60,000 nt of DNA from Gnetum montanum. Its lineage: Eukaryota; Streptophyta; Gnetopsida; Gnetales; Gnetaceae. Location: contig MNCI01022125.1 of NCBI GenBank assembly GCA_015680685.1, forward strand, positions 757,662 through 817,661. The letters are read 5' to 3'. A model generated the notes under the pieces. That model was not told where the DNA came from, did not search any database, and worked only from the letters and a program-made list of their open reading frames with translations. The position numbers were made by a program, and so were the translations under genes. Of this stretch, positions 33,476-45,289 are shown piece by piece. Positions within the stretch are counted from its first letter, which is position 1, and each line of letters begins with the position of its first letter.

Positions 33476-34620
33476 ATCACAAAGGGCCTTGTGGAGGCCA
33501 CTATGCAAGGAGATGCATGACCATAAGAATCTTGATGACAAGATAATATCGGCCGACAATCTTCAGGGATGTTCACTAGTTTGTCAAATCTTGTGAATGG
33601 TGTCAACGAGATGGGGGGATGATCACTCGCATGGAAGGTCCTCAATAGTGGATCCAACCACTGGAACCTTTTGATATATAGGGTGTTGACTTCATGGGGT
33701 CTATCACACCCATGTCCAATGGAAAGGCATATATTATCGTAGCAGTTGACTATTGTACAAAATGGGTAGAAGCAACAGCTGTTACTAATTGTACATCATC
33801 CACTACTGCTAGATTTATACAACAAAATATTGTAAGTAGGTTTGGGATGCCACATTAACTAATTTTTGATAATGGAACTCATTTCACAGGTGTCACTTTT
33901 AGAAAGTTAATGCAACACTTGGGGATTGAACATAAATTAACAACACCCTACCATCCTCAAGCCAATGGTCAAGCAGAGGTAACCAACTAGGAGATCACAA
34001 AAATACTAATGCAGACCATTAGCAAATATAGGAAATATTGGAGTGCAAAAATTAACGATGCCCTCTAGGCTTATCGTTCAACATGAAAAATTCTTATTGG
34101 CTATGCTCCCTATGAGTTAGTGTATAGAAAACTTCCAACACTCCCAATTCAATCTAAGCTCTGTACACTCTCAACAGCTTGTGATCTGACTCTTGATCTC
34201 AGTCTAGAACAAAAAGAAAGATTAATCACCCTAAACATGCTATATGAAAATTGATTAGTGATCCTATCTTTGAATGAGGTGCACAAGGCATTCAGCAAGC
34301 AACATCATGACCTTAGAATCAGGAAAGTAAAACTTCAACCAGGAGATAAGGTCCTCTATTGGAACCCCAGACATGTGCCCCAAAAGGAAAAGTTTCAAAC
34401 ATTGTGGGAGGAACCTTATATAATTAATCAAACCTTTCCCTTTGGGGCCATGTTGATCTACAAGCTTGAAAGCCCAAATAAAAAGCAGTTGGTCAACATC
34501 TATTAAGTAAAACCTTTCCTAGAGCCAAGATAGGCTAGTGCAACTACCACCTCGATGGATGGACAACCACATTCCATTTTTTGGATCTCCTCCTTCCAAC
34601 TTAGTTGTGGGGGAGATGGC
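33476..34620 (+). pseudogene. element B integrase, C-terminal part
   Basis: Continues from 23284 after the insertion: GPCGGHYARR and CEWCQRDGG complete the HHCC zinc region. The catalytic core has VDFMGSI (Asp), IFDNGTHFTG (Asp) and ANGQAEVTN (Glu), so the DDE triad is complete, unlike in C. Stops occur, for example after MPH at about 33858. The C-terminal part LQPGDKVLYWNPRHVP (34258-34506) has the usual GDKVL fold. Integrase inserts the element DNA into the genome. Confidence 0.9.
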
Positions 34621-36010
34621 CATCCATGGTAACAATCCATATGGCTTCTCAGTTTTTCCACTTTTTTGTTTTCCATGTTTTTGAATTTACAAGCTATTTA
34701 TTTTACAAATTTTTGATTTTCAAATTTTCTAATTTTACACCATTTTTAGTACCTTTGAGCCTTTATTGATTATTTTACACTTTATTATATATTTTATTTT
34801 ATTTTTTTCAAGTGTGATATTTCCTTATTTTTGCTAATAAAATCGCTTTATTGCCATAGGACACAGTGTTGCTATTGCTGTTTACTAATGATGGTTTATG
34901 CTTAATGTTGTGATTATTGGTGTCTAGTTTGTATTTTTGAATTATTATGTCTGATGAATTTGACATGGTTTATTTTTCATGGAACAGGTAATGAGTCCAC
35001 GTCATCCACCCATATGAAAAACCTCTATGATTTTCCTTGTCCTCGAAATTTGAGGTCCCTTCCATTAAAGAAACTTTTAATCAATTGGTGACCTTGGTAA
35101 TTCTGGAATTAGGAAGGATTCAAAGGCTTGAAAAGGGTATGACTTCAAGGGGACTCAATACTCTTTGTACTCTTCTACTTGCTTGAGTGCTTGAGTTTTT
35201 TTTCATGGATTTCTTACCATTCCATTCCAACCACTGATAGGAAGTCAAATAAAGTCTTTGCATGGTGTGGTTCCCATCCAAAAAAAAATGATGAGAATTC
35301 AAAGCACACCCCTTAGATAAAATAAATAAATAAGTCCTTGCATGGTGTGGTTCCCATTAAAAAAAAATAAAAATTCAAAGCACATCCCTTGGACAAATAA
35401 ATGGGCTACAAGCACTGGTTATGGCACTAGAAAGTCATTTACCTATGCCTAAAGGTCCCCTCTAACTAAGGCCCTCTCTTACTTTCTAATTCTCTCTTTT
35501 CTTCTCCTTATGGAATGGTGGTTGTGTTGTGGAAGCACTCTCGTGTCTCATGTGGGTGGATTGGTCTTAGGGTGGGGATGCAAAGTAATTGGATGGTTTT
35601 GGTCTGGATTGAGGATGGATCTTCCCAGGTCATTTTAAACACAAATTCCATAAGGGACTTCTTATGACCTCAATTCGGAACTCCATTCTTCCTTCTCTAT
35701 CATCCATCCATGCTGCCATAACTCACCTCACTACCATGTTCTATTTTATGCTCTATGTCTTGGTCTAATGTGTTGGAATTCTTGAGTAAATTCTTTTTGA
35801 TTGGTCCTTAACTTTTCATGATCATTAATTGGCTTTGGGGCTCACAGACTCCTTAGTTGAGGTTATGCAAGGGCAATAAGGACATGATCCTACCATGGGA
35901 AGGACCCACATTTATAGGTCTTAGTTTGGTTAGTTAAGGTCCCTTACCTTTGACATTGCTACAATCCTCTCTTTTGCATATTTCATTGGGTATTCTGCTC
36001 AATGCTCCTT
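34621..36010 (+). other. 3' non-coding region of element B shared with C
   Basis: T-rich start, then two units of the ACACCATGCAAGGAC-type repeat seen in C (about 35245-35400). No coding frame. It corresponds, reversed, to 24780-26230 of element C. Confidence 0.65.
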
Positions 36011-36159
36011 AACCTTTTATTTCATTCATCCATTGAATCAATTTTTCTCTAATTTTATAAATTTATGAGCTTCAATGCCCACTTCTCATGTTTTCATACT
36101 ATTCTTAACCTTTTGAACTTTCATTTGACCCCAATTTCATTCAAAAATTCTTTGTATTT

Positions 36160-36300
36160 TGCAAGTTTGACCAAAGTCAATAGTTGTCTACGGTGGTCAA
36201 TAACTACATTGACAAGGCCTCGTCGACATAGTTGATCACATCGACGAGGCCCCATCAACAAGGCCTTGTCAATGTAGTGCTTACATCCTATATATATTGT
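36160..36300 (+). promoter_or_regulatory. U3-like block with TATA box inside element B
   Basis: This block carries CATCGACGAGGCCCC, AACAAGGCCTTGTC and related GAGGCC motifs like those in the U3 of the B LTRs (17225-17320, 40240-40340), followed by TATATATATT at about 36290. It precedes the extra 3' frame of B. It may be an internal promoter or a remnant of another LTR. Function is inferred from resemblance only. Confidence 0.45.
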
Positions 36301-36301
36301 C

Positions 36302-39300
36302 ATGCACTTAGGAATTTTTAACATTTTCCTCATAACACATAGGGAGTTTTTTCAAATTTTTAGAGCCCAAAACCCTCTAGAGCCCAAAACCTCCCAATCG
36401 TTTGTCCAAATCACTTTGTTTTTTGATCCTACACTTATCGGATGTAAGCACTTTATTGTGGGGTTTGCAAATCTTAGGGTTTGTGATGAAAAATCAATGA
36501 AAAATTTTGAAAATTCTTCTAACTCCCCCAAAGGGTTAATAACCTTTACAACATATAAACATAAACTTTTTTGACAGTTAACCCTTCTAACAACCTCTGG
36601 GATGATTTATTAACAATAACATATAAATAAAATATTAATTGGAATAACTAAATTAGCCATAATCACAACTTAGCCAAAGTGTAACTATCCTTAAGAAATA
36701 TAGGTATCCTAATTGCTTTAAGTTACACAATGATTGCTATCCCATGGTCTCATTATGATTACAAATGGCACCAAAATAGAAATGCTCATAGGAAGGAGAA
36801 CCCTCTCAACCAAGGGAAAAGTGGCCCAGAGTTGGAAGGGGCCAACAAAAACAAGCCCAAGAACCATCGGAGGTAACCCATGCAATGGTAAAAAATTACA
36901 TTAATCAAAGATTACTTAGTCCAATCCATGATTAGCTAGCTTTTGTGTTGAAAGAAGTGCCCATGGATGTTTCGGTCAGCTCGGATCCTTGACATTCCTT
37001 TATGGCGAGCAAGACTGCTATAATCTCTACTAGGGTTGACTATGGAAAATTTACTTATTAAGTAAAGAATGACATAGGTAGAATAACTATACGCATAGTG
37101 ATTTGAGCTTTTGATCATCCATTTTTCACATTTTCTCAAGAATTTTCATTGTCATTGACTTGTTAGAGTAAGGGAAAAAAACTATGCGTACTTGAACAAG
37201 GGAGGTAATTTAGTTTCTATACTTTAACAAGTATTAGAAATTGACTTCCTTAGCCCTATTTTCAAGGAGACTAAAGTGGAATATGTTCAACAAATTTTAG
37301 AAGAAGAAGTTCCCACAGAGCAATCATAGCGATGAGAAGTGCCAGGATCCATGCCAAGGCTTGAAGTCACTTTGACTCAAGCTTGCCTTGACATTATCAA
37401 GTCTTGAGAAATTTAATGATTAGTCCTTTAAGAGATCAACTTCAGGCCATCCTTAGAGCTCCAGTAGATGTTTAGACTTAACTACAAATCTCTTCCATGT
37501 GGCCAATCATTACAACCAGTGGGGAATGGTACATGGGAGAGACATATCTCTTCTACAGTAATTGAAGGCTAGGGTCCACTATCAAAATCAAGGATCTTCA
37601 AGTGTACTACTTGGTAGAAGCTATGGTGAAAGCACTAGGGTTGCCTAACATTGGACATAGTTGGCAGAATTATCAATGAAAGGTGATCTTGAGGCTAAGA
37701 AGGAGTGGACTTAGTGGTGTTATGGGGTTGACCGTAAGGAGTACAATGCACTCACATCGATGGAGCAAATTTATTTCAAAGTTGTGGCCTATTACCTTAA
37801 TCCAACAGTAAGGTCAAGTAAGGTGCTCGCTTTCTCCACCCAAGCATGCATTGCTCTAAGTGAAAAATTTCTCATCAACCTTCTACAATTGATCTACTTA
37901 GAGATCAAGAAGTGTTTCAAAGAAAATGAACATGGAAAGAAACCTTGCCCTTTCCATGTCTTATTCGAAAACTTTGCAAAAGGGTAGGTATTGTCCACTA
38001 CTCTAATGATATAATCATGCATGCTCCTTTGGCTTCATGGTCTGAGATCATGAAAGATAAGATGCCAACAACAACCCAAGAAAAGGAGCAACCACCACCA
38101 CCACCCACTCAAGAAACAATGTTGGAGGCTTGTGTAGCCATTGAGCACCTGTGTAAAATATGAGAATAACCCTTGAGTGAACAAGAGCAACATGTAGGAA
38201 TGAGTGGGTCAGATCCATCTATATACCAACTAATGATGAGTTACCTGAATGAGGTGGCTCGAACAGTTAGCTAGATGGAGAGGGATGAACCAATTTTCTC
38301 TGCCCAATGAACGTAGTTGCCTACAAGGTCAACTCCCAATGCTTGAGAGGTGATGATGTCACTATCTCAACACCATTTATTCCTAGATATCTGGGAATGC
38401 TGCCACTTTCTTGATGTGTTTGGAAGAATGTGAAGGGGAAATTGTCCTGGTGATGCAGCACCAAGGGCAGGAAACAATGGTTGAAGTGGTTGTTAACCAT
38501 GTCACTGAAGCATTGAATGCACCGTCGACATCTATACTAGATGTATTTGCACTTTGAGATGTGCAAACATCCATAGGCATGATTAGTGGAAAGTTAAATG
38601 TAGCCCCAACATGAAGAGTTGTTGAATTGACTGGTGGAAACTAAGTAATTGATTTCAAATATCTTTGATTTTCCAAAAGACATCATTGCAACCCAATCAG
38701 AGCTATTAAATGTAAGGGGAAAATGCATTGTTTTGGAGGGGCAACTTGAAACAACTTAAGAAAAAAATCAACGCTTGGTCGTAGAGGTTGCCAAACTACA
38801 TGCTTGACTTACTGATCCTGTGATCCTCAGCCAAACAGTAACTAGAGATGAAACTTTCAAACAACTTCAGGAACAATTCCAGAAAGCTAAGGAGGAGGCA
38901 ATTATGACCATCTTCAACTAGTCCATAGCTAAAGAAAAAACATACTCAATTCAGAAGGACTTGGCATAGATGCAGTAGTAGAACGAGACCCTGATTGCAC
39001 AAAATCATTACCTGCATAATGCTGATGCTCAAAAGGACCAAATGCAAGAATTTATTTATCAACAGCATGAGTAGCTTGCCAGGGTGAACATTGAATTAAG
39101 GAGATTGGCTATAAAAAATCAAAATCTTTCAATGGAGGAAGTTCATGCCTTGTGCCAAGAGTCTACCGTCGAGATCATGACTTGGAAGAATCAGGCTCTC
39201 AAGTTTGAAAAAGTGAAGAATCACTATAGAGACCAGGTTGGCATATAGAAGGAAGTTAATGAGAAACACATCCAATTGGTAAAGGCGAAAGTAAATAAAG

Positions 39301-40000
39301 CCCTCCAGCAACTACAACAAGGAAGAGAGGTTTGATAGCCCATCGTTGATGGGATTAATGCCTACAACAATGTAGAGATTTGACTGAAGGAGCTGCAAAT
39401 AGAAGAGATGATAGAATATATAGAGTTGGCTGATCTTTGTTATGAAAACTTGACAATGCTGACTATTAGACGACTATGGTCAGAGTTAGAGAAAAAAATG
39501 GCTAGCTCATATTTATTATATGAGGCCAAGTTCAAGCATCACAAAGACACCAAGTAGAAGATTGAGACTACAAATATTGAACTCAAAGTTCTCAAAGCAT
39601 GGTTCATAGACCAATAATCAGTTGTTGAGAACCTAGCCAAATGGATGAATGACTACTAGGAGTTGAAGGACATAGTCAGGGCATTCAAGATTGAATGCAA
39701 ACAGTTTGCTACCTAGTTCATCAATGCTAAGGAGCTATTTCAAGCAATACCATATCCCTGGGATGTGTCTGTTCTAATACACATTGGTGAAGCTGCATGG
39801 ACGATGCATGATCCCAAAAGCAAGAAGGATAAAATGAAAGCACTGCTGAATGCTTTCTACCTCCTACTTGAAGTTGTAGTAGCATCAGGATAGTTGCATC
39901 CACCTCAACCATTGCCTATGCATGAAGCTAGTAAAGGTTCCTTGAAACCTCAGGAGCCATCGTCACCTGAGACCATATGATCTTCTCCATCCAACTTCAT
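36302..40000 (+). pseudogene. extra 3' reading frame of element B, coiled-coil, unknown function (decayed)
   Basis: Following stops by frame, protein-like segments can be read over about 3.5 kb. At 37490-37650 they include IITTSGEWYMGETYLFYS and LVEAMVKALGLP. At 37760-38160 come YFKVVAYYLNPTVRSSKV and PPPPTQE. At 38700-39350 there is a long heptad-like stretch rich in Gln, Lys, Glu and Leu, for example DETFKQLQEQFQKAKEEA. No retroviral envelope hallmark (signal peptide plus C-terminal membrane anchor) is apparent. Athila-type elements often carry an extra ORF after integrase, called env-like. This frame occupies that place but I cannot match it to a family. Element C lacks it. Confidence 0.5.
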
Positions 40001-40215
40001 GCCATCAAGGAACATGCTATTTAGTTTTTAAGAGTCGTGTCATGGTATTCAATTTTTTGTCTTGGACACTGTCATTTTTTATAATGTGTTGATCTATACA
40101 CCTGGGCACTCCATTTTTTGTCAAGTTAGTTAATTTATTTTGTTTGTGAAAAGTTAGTTAATAATCCCATACCTTCCCAATTTTGTAAAAGTACTCAAGG
40201 ATGAGTTTTCATTCA

Positions 40216-40227
40216 ATCGTGGGGGTA
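40216..40227 (+). other. polypurine tract of element B
   Basis: ATCGTGGGGGTA immediately before the 3' LTR, same as in C and E. Confidence 0.8.
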
Positions 40228-41158
40228 TGATGAATTGTGTTTGGTTAGCTGTGTCGATGAGGCCTCGTTAACATGGCCTCATCAACTGAGCCTCATCGAT
40301 GAGGCCTAGTTGAAGCATCTTATCATGCGTCAATAAGTCCTTGTTGACATAGTATTGGTTTTTAGCTATAAATATGCATCTACTAGCTGCATTTATGGAA
40401 ATAGATATTTTATTTGCAACAAAGCTCTTGTAGTTTTTCCATTTGAAAGTTAAAATTTCTCTCTCGAGTGCCTGTAGTAAGATTCATTGAGTGTACAGAT
40501 CTCTATTCGAGCATTGTTTTACCTGAGCACAATAGTGTGTGCGGCAATAAAGATGAGCTTTCTAATAAACATTGCAGCATTTTGAATAGATTAAATATTT
40601 TTTTTATGCATTTAATTTTTTCAATTATTTATTTAATGCTTTTAATTATTTATTAAATATTTTTAGTAATTAAGTTAACAAAGCGATTAAGAAAGATAGA
40701 TTAAATACATAAGTATGACCACTTCGAGCATAACACGTATTCCCTTGGAAATCCTAGTAGTGTTATTACTTGGTATGCCTAGTAGTGTAGCGCTTGGTCA
40801 CCCAGCAGTGATACGTGGGTTTAGGACATGTACAGAAAGTGGGATTGGATGCTTATGTTAGGATTAGTTAGATGATAGCTACTTAATGTAAATTAGTTAA
40901 TCTAATCACTTTTGTCTTCATTTGAACATCAGACCATAAAAATATAAAATTATAAAAATTAGATGCCTCAATTACACTTAACCATACTAGTGTACATCAC
41001 AAGTGTAATTGGGAATACAATGATTGACCTTAAGGCAAGATTCACTTCCTAGAAGACTAGTGCACTGGAAATGATAAGGTCCATGAAATTTGATTGGATC
41101 ACATGTGAACGCTTTATGATTTGTATGGTTGGGTGCAGGGGTACCTCACCACTCATCA
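40228..41158 (+). repeat. 3' LTR of element B
   Basis: 931 bp, TGATGAATTG...ACTCATCA. It has the palindrome GCCTCATCGATGAGGC (40290-40305) and TATAAATA (40367-40374), collinear with 17206-18137. It is followed by ATAAC, pairing with GTAAC before the 5' LTR. Confidence 0.9.
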
Positions 41159-41854
41159 ATAACTTAGGCTTAGCAATAGAGTGAATGACTATAGTGTGGT
41201 GTTTAACAATTGTATGGTGTCTTTTTTCGAGTGGATCATTCTTGGGCATGATTCATGACCAACAATAAAGCTTGAGATTGTCTCTCATCATTACAACATA
41301 TCCCTTAGTTTAATTTTACTTTACTTTTTAGCATTTTTACTGTTATTAAGTGTTTTACATTTTCCAAGTACTTTACTTTTCTCATATCCATTAGTAAGGT
41401 GGAATAAGTATGACTAGTTTTGAGCATAAAATGTAATTGTTTGGTAACCCATTAGTAACTTTTCTTGATTCACTTAGTAGTAAAGTTACTTGGTAATCCC
41501 AATCATGGTTACATGAGCCCAATATGTGTATGGTAAGATAGGAATTGATACTTATTTCCATAGGCTAGATTAGATTTACATTTCTATCATCCTTAGATTT
41601 AGAATTTATCTTCATTTTCACTATGTTGATACCTAGCAATATTAAAAGCCAAACAACATCATCCTATCATATACCTCACTACAAATTAAACCATACAACT
41701 TGGGCTTCGCTAACTCTACATGAGAAGATAAAAATTGCAAATAAAACATTAACTACTAGCATACTTACATTGACCATCCATGGATCATGATTAGGTCACA
41801 CGTGTACACTTGTGACTTATATGGTTAAGTGTTGGAATACCCAACCGCTCATCA
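41159..41854 (+). repeat. LTR-A, right fragment
   Basis: Starts ATAACTTAG..., continuing the LTR cut at 17205, and ends CGCTCATCA. It lines up with the E LTR read on the minus strand (CTTAGCAATAGAG, GTGTGGTGTT, AACAATTGTA, TTGGTAAT). The sequence directly to the right (TTGGTGTCATAGC) looks like a primer site but is also the integrase coding of element D. Confidence 0.75.
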
Positions 41855-42400
41855 TTGGTGTCATAGCTTCAACCCTCTTTGTAAAATATTTGGTATCAGT
41901 GATGATAAAGTTATGCCCTATGGAAGATTTAGGTGTTATAGGTATAATAATATTAAGTCCCCACCATTGAAATGGCTAGGTTATCTGAGTAGTGTGTAAC
42001 TTAGTTGGTGGCACATGTATTAGGTTTCTATGTCATTGATAGGTATCATAAGTTTTAATCTTCTACAGGCAATGACTTTCCATATAGGACCAATAATAAC
42101 CTAATCATCTAATCTTTATGGCCATGGCTCTAGGTCCTATATGTCCCCCATATACACCTTTATGGACTTGTTCATGGACTATGTGAGCTTTGGTTTTACC
42201 CAAGCACACTAACAAAACACCATCATAAGGTCATTGACATAGTGTGTTATTGCCTATGATGACATACTACTTGGATCTTTTACCTACAATGTCCTTTTGA
42301 GAAGTAGTAAGGCCTTATAAATATTTTTCATGAATAAGGTAAAATTTAATATCATCATACCACTTCTTTTGAGGAGTGGTGTTAACATAGGCTATAGAGA
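41855..42400 (-). pseudogene. element D integrase, truncated
   Basis: Minus-strand reading gives GVYGGHIGPRAMA, GYYW, then WWGLNIIIPITPKSSIGHNF and DTKYFTKRVEAMT, the zinc region and the start of the catalytic core of a Tat-type integrase. It ends at LTR-A, so the rest of the core is missing and not found on the other side of the nest. Confidence 0.75.
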
Positions 42401-42990
42401 TACCTTCAGTGTCTTGCATAATGGGAATAACACAATTCATGGTTAATAAGGATAGCTTGATAAACACATTGGATGTCACACTTAGGGCTAAGGTTGCAAT
42501 GGCATCGACTAAGGTGTTTTTGGTTTGGGGTATATGTTGGATACTAACATTTGTAAATTATTGCATTAGTTTCTTACCTAGGTCATAATAAGGTTGTAAA
42601 TGTTTGGCTTTACATGCATAAACCTCTATTACTTAGATTACCACAAGTTGTGAATCACCTTTTATCATTAGGCATTTGATTCCTTTACCATGAGCTACCG
42701 TTATTCCTTTGATCAATCCTTTGTACTCTACCACGTTGTTGGTACATGGGAACTAAAACCAATATGTGAAGGTTTGGATTACACTAGAAGGTGATGTTAT
42801 GATGACAATAGCATTAGCCCCATGGGCAGTTGAAGCTCTATCAAAGTTCATGATTGCCTCATAACCCTTGGGTACTTTGTTGATAATGCTGACATGTTCA
42901 TCAAGGAATTTGGGGCTAATGGTTGCATGATCTTCCACTGGGGAAGTTGTGAGTTGTGTTGTTATGGCTTGACATTTGATTGAAGCTTAG
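42401..42990 (-). pseudogene. element D second (archaeal-type) RNase H
   Basis: YEAIMNFDRASTAHGANAI, then FPCTNNVVEYKGLI and CLMIKGDSQLVV give the Asp-Glu-Asp pattern of the extra RNase H found in Tat/Ogre elements. Stops interrupt it. Confidence 0.75.
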
Positions 42991-43400
42991 GAGATGTAAT
43001 GGAGGTCAAAATTAGCTGTTATGGCTTTCCAATGAGCTATATGACAATTTTCATAAATATTGACAGTTATGGCTCTAAGCACATTATGCTTGTAAATGAC
43101 ATTAACTTGACTCCTAAAGAGGTAATGTCTCCACTTCTTCAATGAGAAGACTAGAGTTAGACAATACTTCTTCACTTTGGTGTATTAAGTCTCATAGGTA
43201 GTTAATGCATGGCTTAGGTAGTATACTAGCAGCTCTACTCCATCATCTCATTTTTGACAGAGTAGAGAGGTAATGGACATGTCAAAGATAGCAAGGTAGA
43301 TGTAAAATGGGTTATTCTTTTATGGAAAATAGACTATGGATAATTGTGCCAACTCTTGATTAAGGTTTTCAAAGGCTTCTTGGCATTGAATCATCCACTC
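42991..43400 (-). pseudogene. element D first RNase H
   Basis: Readable segments include PFYIYLAIFDMSITSLLC, VYYLSHALTTYE and KKYCLTLVFSLKKWRHYLF (42987-43175), the usual Ty3-type RNase H after RT. Confidence 0.75.
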
Positions 43401-44640
43401 ATAAGGAACTCCTTTCTTAAGAAAGTGCTACATGGGTCATAGCTTATTTGTAAGCTTGGCAATGAACCTATGGATAAACTATAATCTACCTTGCAATCTC
43501 CATAGCTACTTAAGGTTAGTTGGTGCTATCAAGTTGGATATAGCCCTAGTCTTATTAGGGTTGACTCGTATCCCTTCCTTAGACATTGCAAAGCCAATCA
43601 TCTTACCAGTTTTGACACTAAAGACATACTTCTCAGGATTAAGCCTAAGTTCATATTTAAGGCATCGTTTAAGCACAAGCTCAAGGTCATGCGCATGGTC
43701 ATTAGACATTTTAGATTTGATAATTATGTCATCTACGTAGTCATTAAAGATAGCATGTAAACACTAAAGATATATGTCATTGCTTGTTGATAGGTTGCCT
43801 CTACATTGTTTAGACTAAAAGGAATCATGGTGTAACAAAAGGTTTCCCAAGGGATCATGAAGGTTGTACAAAGTTGATGCTCTGGGTTAATTCTAACTTG
43901 GTTATATCTCAAGAATCCATCCATGAAGGATAATAAGGCATGTCCATTCATAGTATCAATGAGTTGGTCAATATTAGGTAAAGGGAAATCGTCTTTAATA
44001 GTCACCTTATTCGAGTCCTAGAAATTAATACAAATGCGTATACTCCTATTTTTCTTAGGAACTACCACTATGTTAGATACCCAATCTATGTAATCAACAG
44101 CTTGAATAAAACTAACTTGATACAATTTCATAATCTCATCATGAATTTCCTGGGATAAATATGGTCTAATCTTGCAAACCTTTTGCTTAACTGACTTAAT
44201 GTTAGGATTGAGTACAATGTTATGTTACACTAGGCATGGGTCAAGACCTAGCATATCTTCATATGAAAAGGCAAAGACCTTAATGTTGTTTTGAAGGACC
44301 TTGGTGATGCTTTCAGCCTATTGAGGTTCCAATGAGAAACTTAATGTTATTGTTTTCTCCTCACCACTGTATGTCGTGATAGAAACCTAAACTAGAGATT
44401 CTTCAGTAATGTCACCAACCTCAAGGTCAAGGGTTTTAACTAGGTGTTCAAGCCATTTAAGAGGTTTTTGTATAGAGGCTATGTGGTCAACTAGACTCTC
44501 TGGCTTAAGATCAAAGTAATTGAGGTCAATGACTTGTTCAACATCACTCTGAGGCCCATGTAGGATCAAATGGAATCTAACTTGCTTCCAAGTGTACATA
44601 CTCCAATCCTTCACATCAACCAAAAGCACATTAGGTGGTA
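43401..44640 (-). pseudogene. element D reverse transcriptase and upstream linker
   Basis: From right to left: linker (44387-44629), IRPYLSQEIHDEIMKL, DWVSNIVVVPKKN, IRICINF, then DDFPLPNIDQLIDTMNGHA, LLSFMDGFLRYNQVRINPE, CYTMIPFSLNNVEATYQQAM, and LNPEKYVFSVKTGKMIGF in the thumb. CY..MPFGLKNAGATYQRAM-like sequence is typical of Tat/Ogre RT. The YxDD box is broken around 43720-43740. Confidence 0.85.
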
Positions 44641-45289
44641 CCTATGTGATAAAATGATTAAATAATGTCAAAATAGTGTAAAGTACTTTAGTAATAATGC
44701 ATAAAGAAGTCAAAACACATTACTTTGGTGGTCAAAGAAGGTCAACAAAGGTCACAAGAGGTGATTTAAAGTAAATAAGATGAAATAAAGAGTAAGTGAG
44801 ACCACACGAAGGCTACATGATGGTTGAAAGGGATCCAATGATGACTAAATGATGGTCAAATCCCATCCAATAAAGTTAATTAAGGTTAAAACATGATCAA
44901 CAGAGGCCATAAGAGAGAAGTTAAGGTATATAATGTGAACTAAAGGAAAAATAATGTGGAATAAATCCAAATAAGAGCCAAATGATGATTGGGTCCCATC
45001 AAATGATGTTAAGGAAGGTCGAACAAGGCCAACCTAATGTTAAATGACATCCTTTGATGTGAACCCAAGGCAACTAAGGTCCAAATGATGTCAAATGATA
45101 GAAACATGTTGTGGAACAAGGGCAAATTATGTGAAAATGATGAAAATGAAGCCAAATAATACCAAATGATATGACAATAAAGGTCAATAATGTGTAAAAA
45201 GGTCAAAACACAATGGAATAAGGTTAGACTAGTTATGGTGGAAAACATGTGATAAAACATGGTAAGATTGATCAATCAAGGTCACATTT
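44641..45289. other. purine-biased block with recurring AAGGTCA motifs
   Basis: On the plus strand this is dominated by A and G, with many short repeats such as AAGGTCAA, AAATGATG and AAGGCTACATGATG. No coding frame on the purine strand. The opposite-strand frame (45009-45275) is pyrimidine-driven and not believed. It begins the block separating the D protease from the D RT. Confidence 0.5.

Larger units (their letters stand above)
17206..41158 (+). mobile_element. element B: Athila-like Ty3/gypsy LTR retrotransposon with element C inserted
   Basis: Direct LTRs (17206-18137 and 40228-41158) begin TGATGA and end TCATCA, and are flanked by GTAAC on the left and ATAAC on the right (4 of 5 bases). 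After the 5' LTR comes a degraded tRNA-Asp primer site, then gag, protease, RT, RNase H and integrase, about 4-5 kb of 3' sequence with a further decayed frame, and a polypurine tract. Without element C it is about 13.8 kb. Every gene has stop codons or frame breaks, so it cannot be autonomous now. The Athila assignment rests on the tRNA-Asp primer site, the pre-RT YAFL...VIIN segment, PFGLCNAPTTFQ and MDDFSTYG in RT. It lies inside an older LTR of the same family (LTR-A). Confidence 0.9.

Noticed and set aside
36302-40000. Retroviral-type envelope gene in element B
   Set aside because: No signal peptide, membrane anchor or cleavage motif is evident. The frame is dominated by a coiled coil, so envelope function is not claimed.
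41855-41872. TTGGTGTCATAGC after LTR-A read as a primer binding site
   Set aside because: The same bases encode VEAMTP of the element D integrase on the minus strand, so the resemblance to a decayed tRNA-Asp site may be chance. Left open rather than annotated.
45009-45275. Minus-strand frame of 88 codons in the purine-biased block
   Set aside because: Explained by absence of stops in a pyrimidine-rich strand; no motif.
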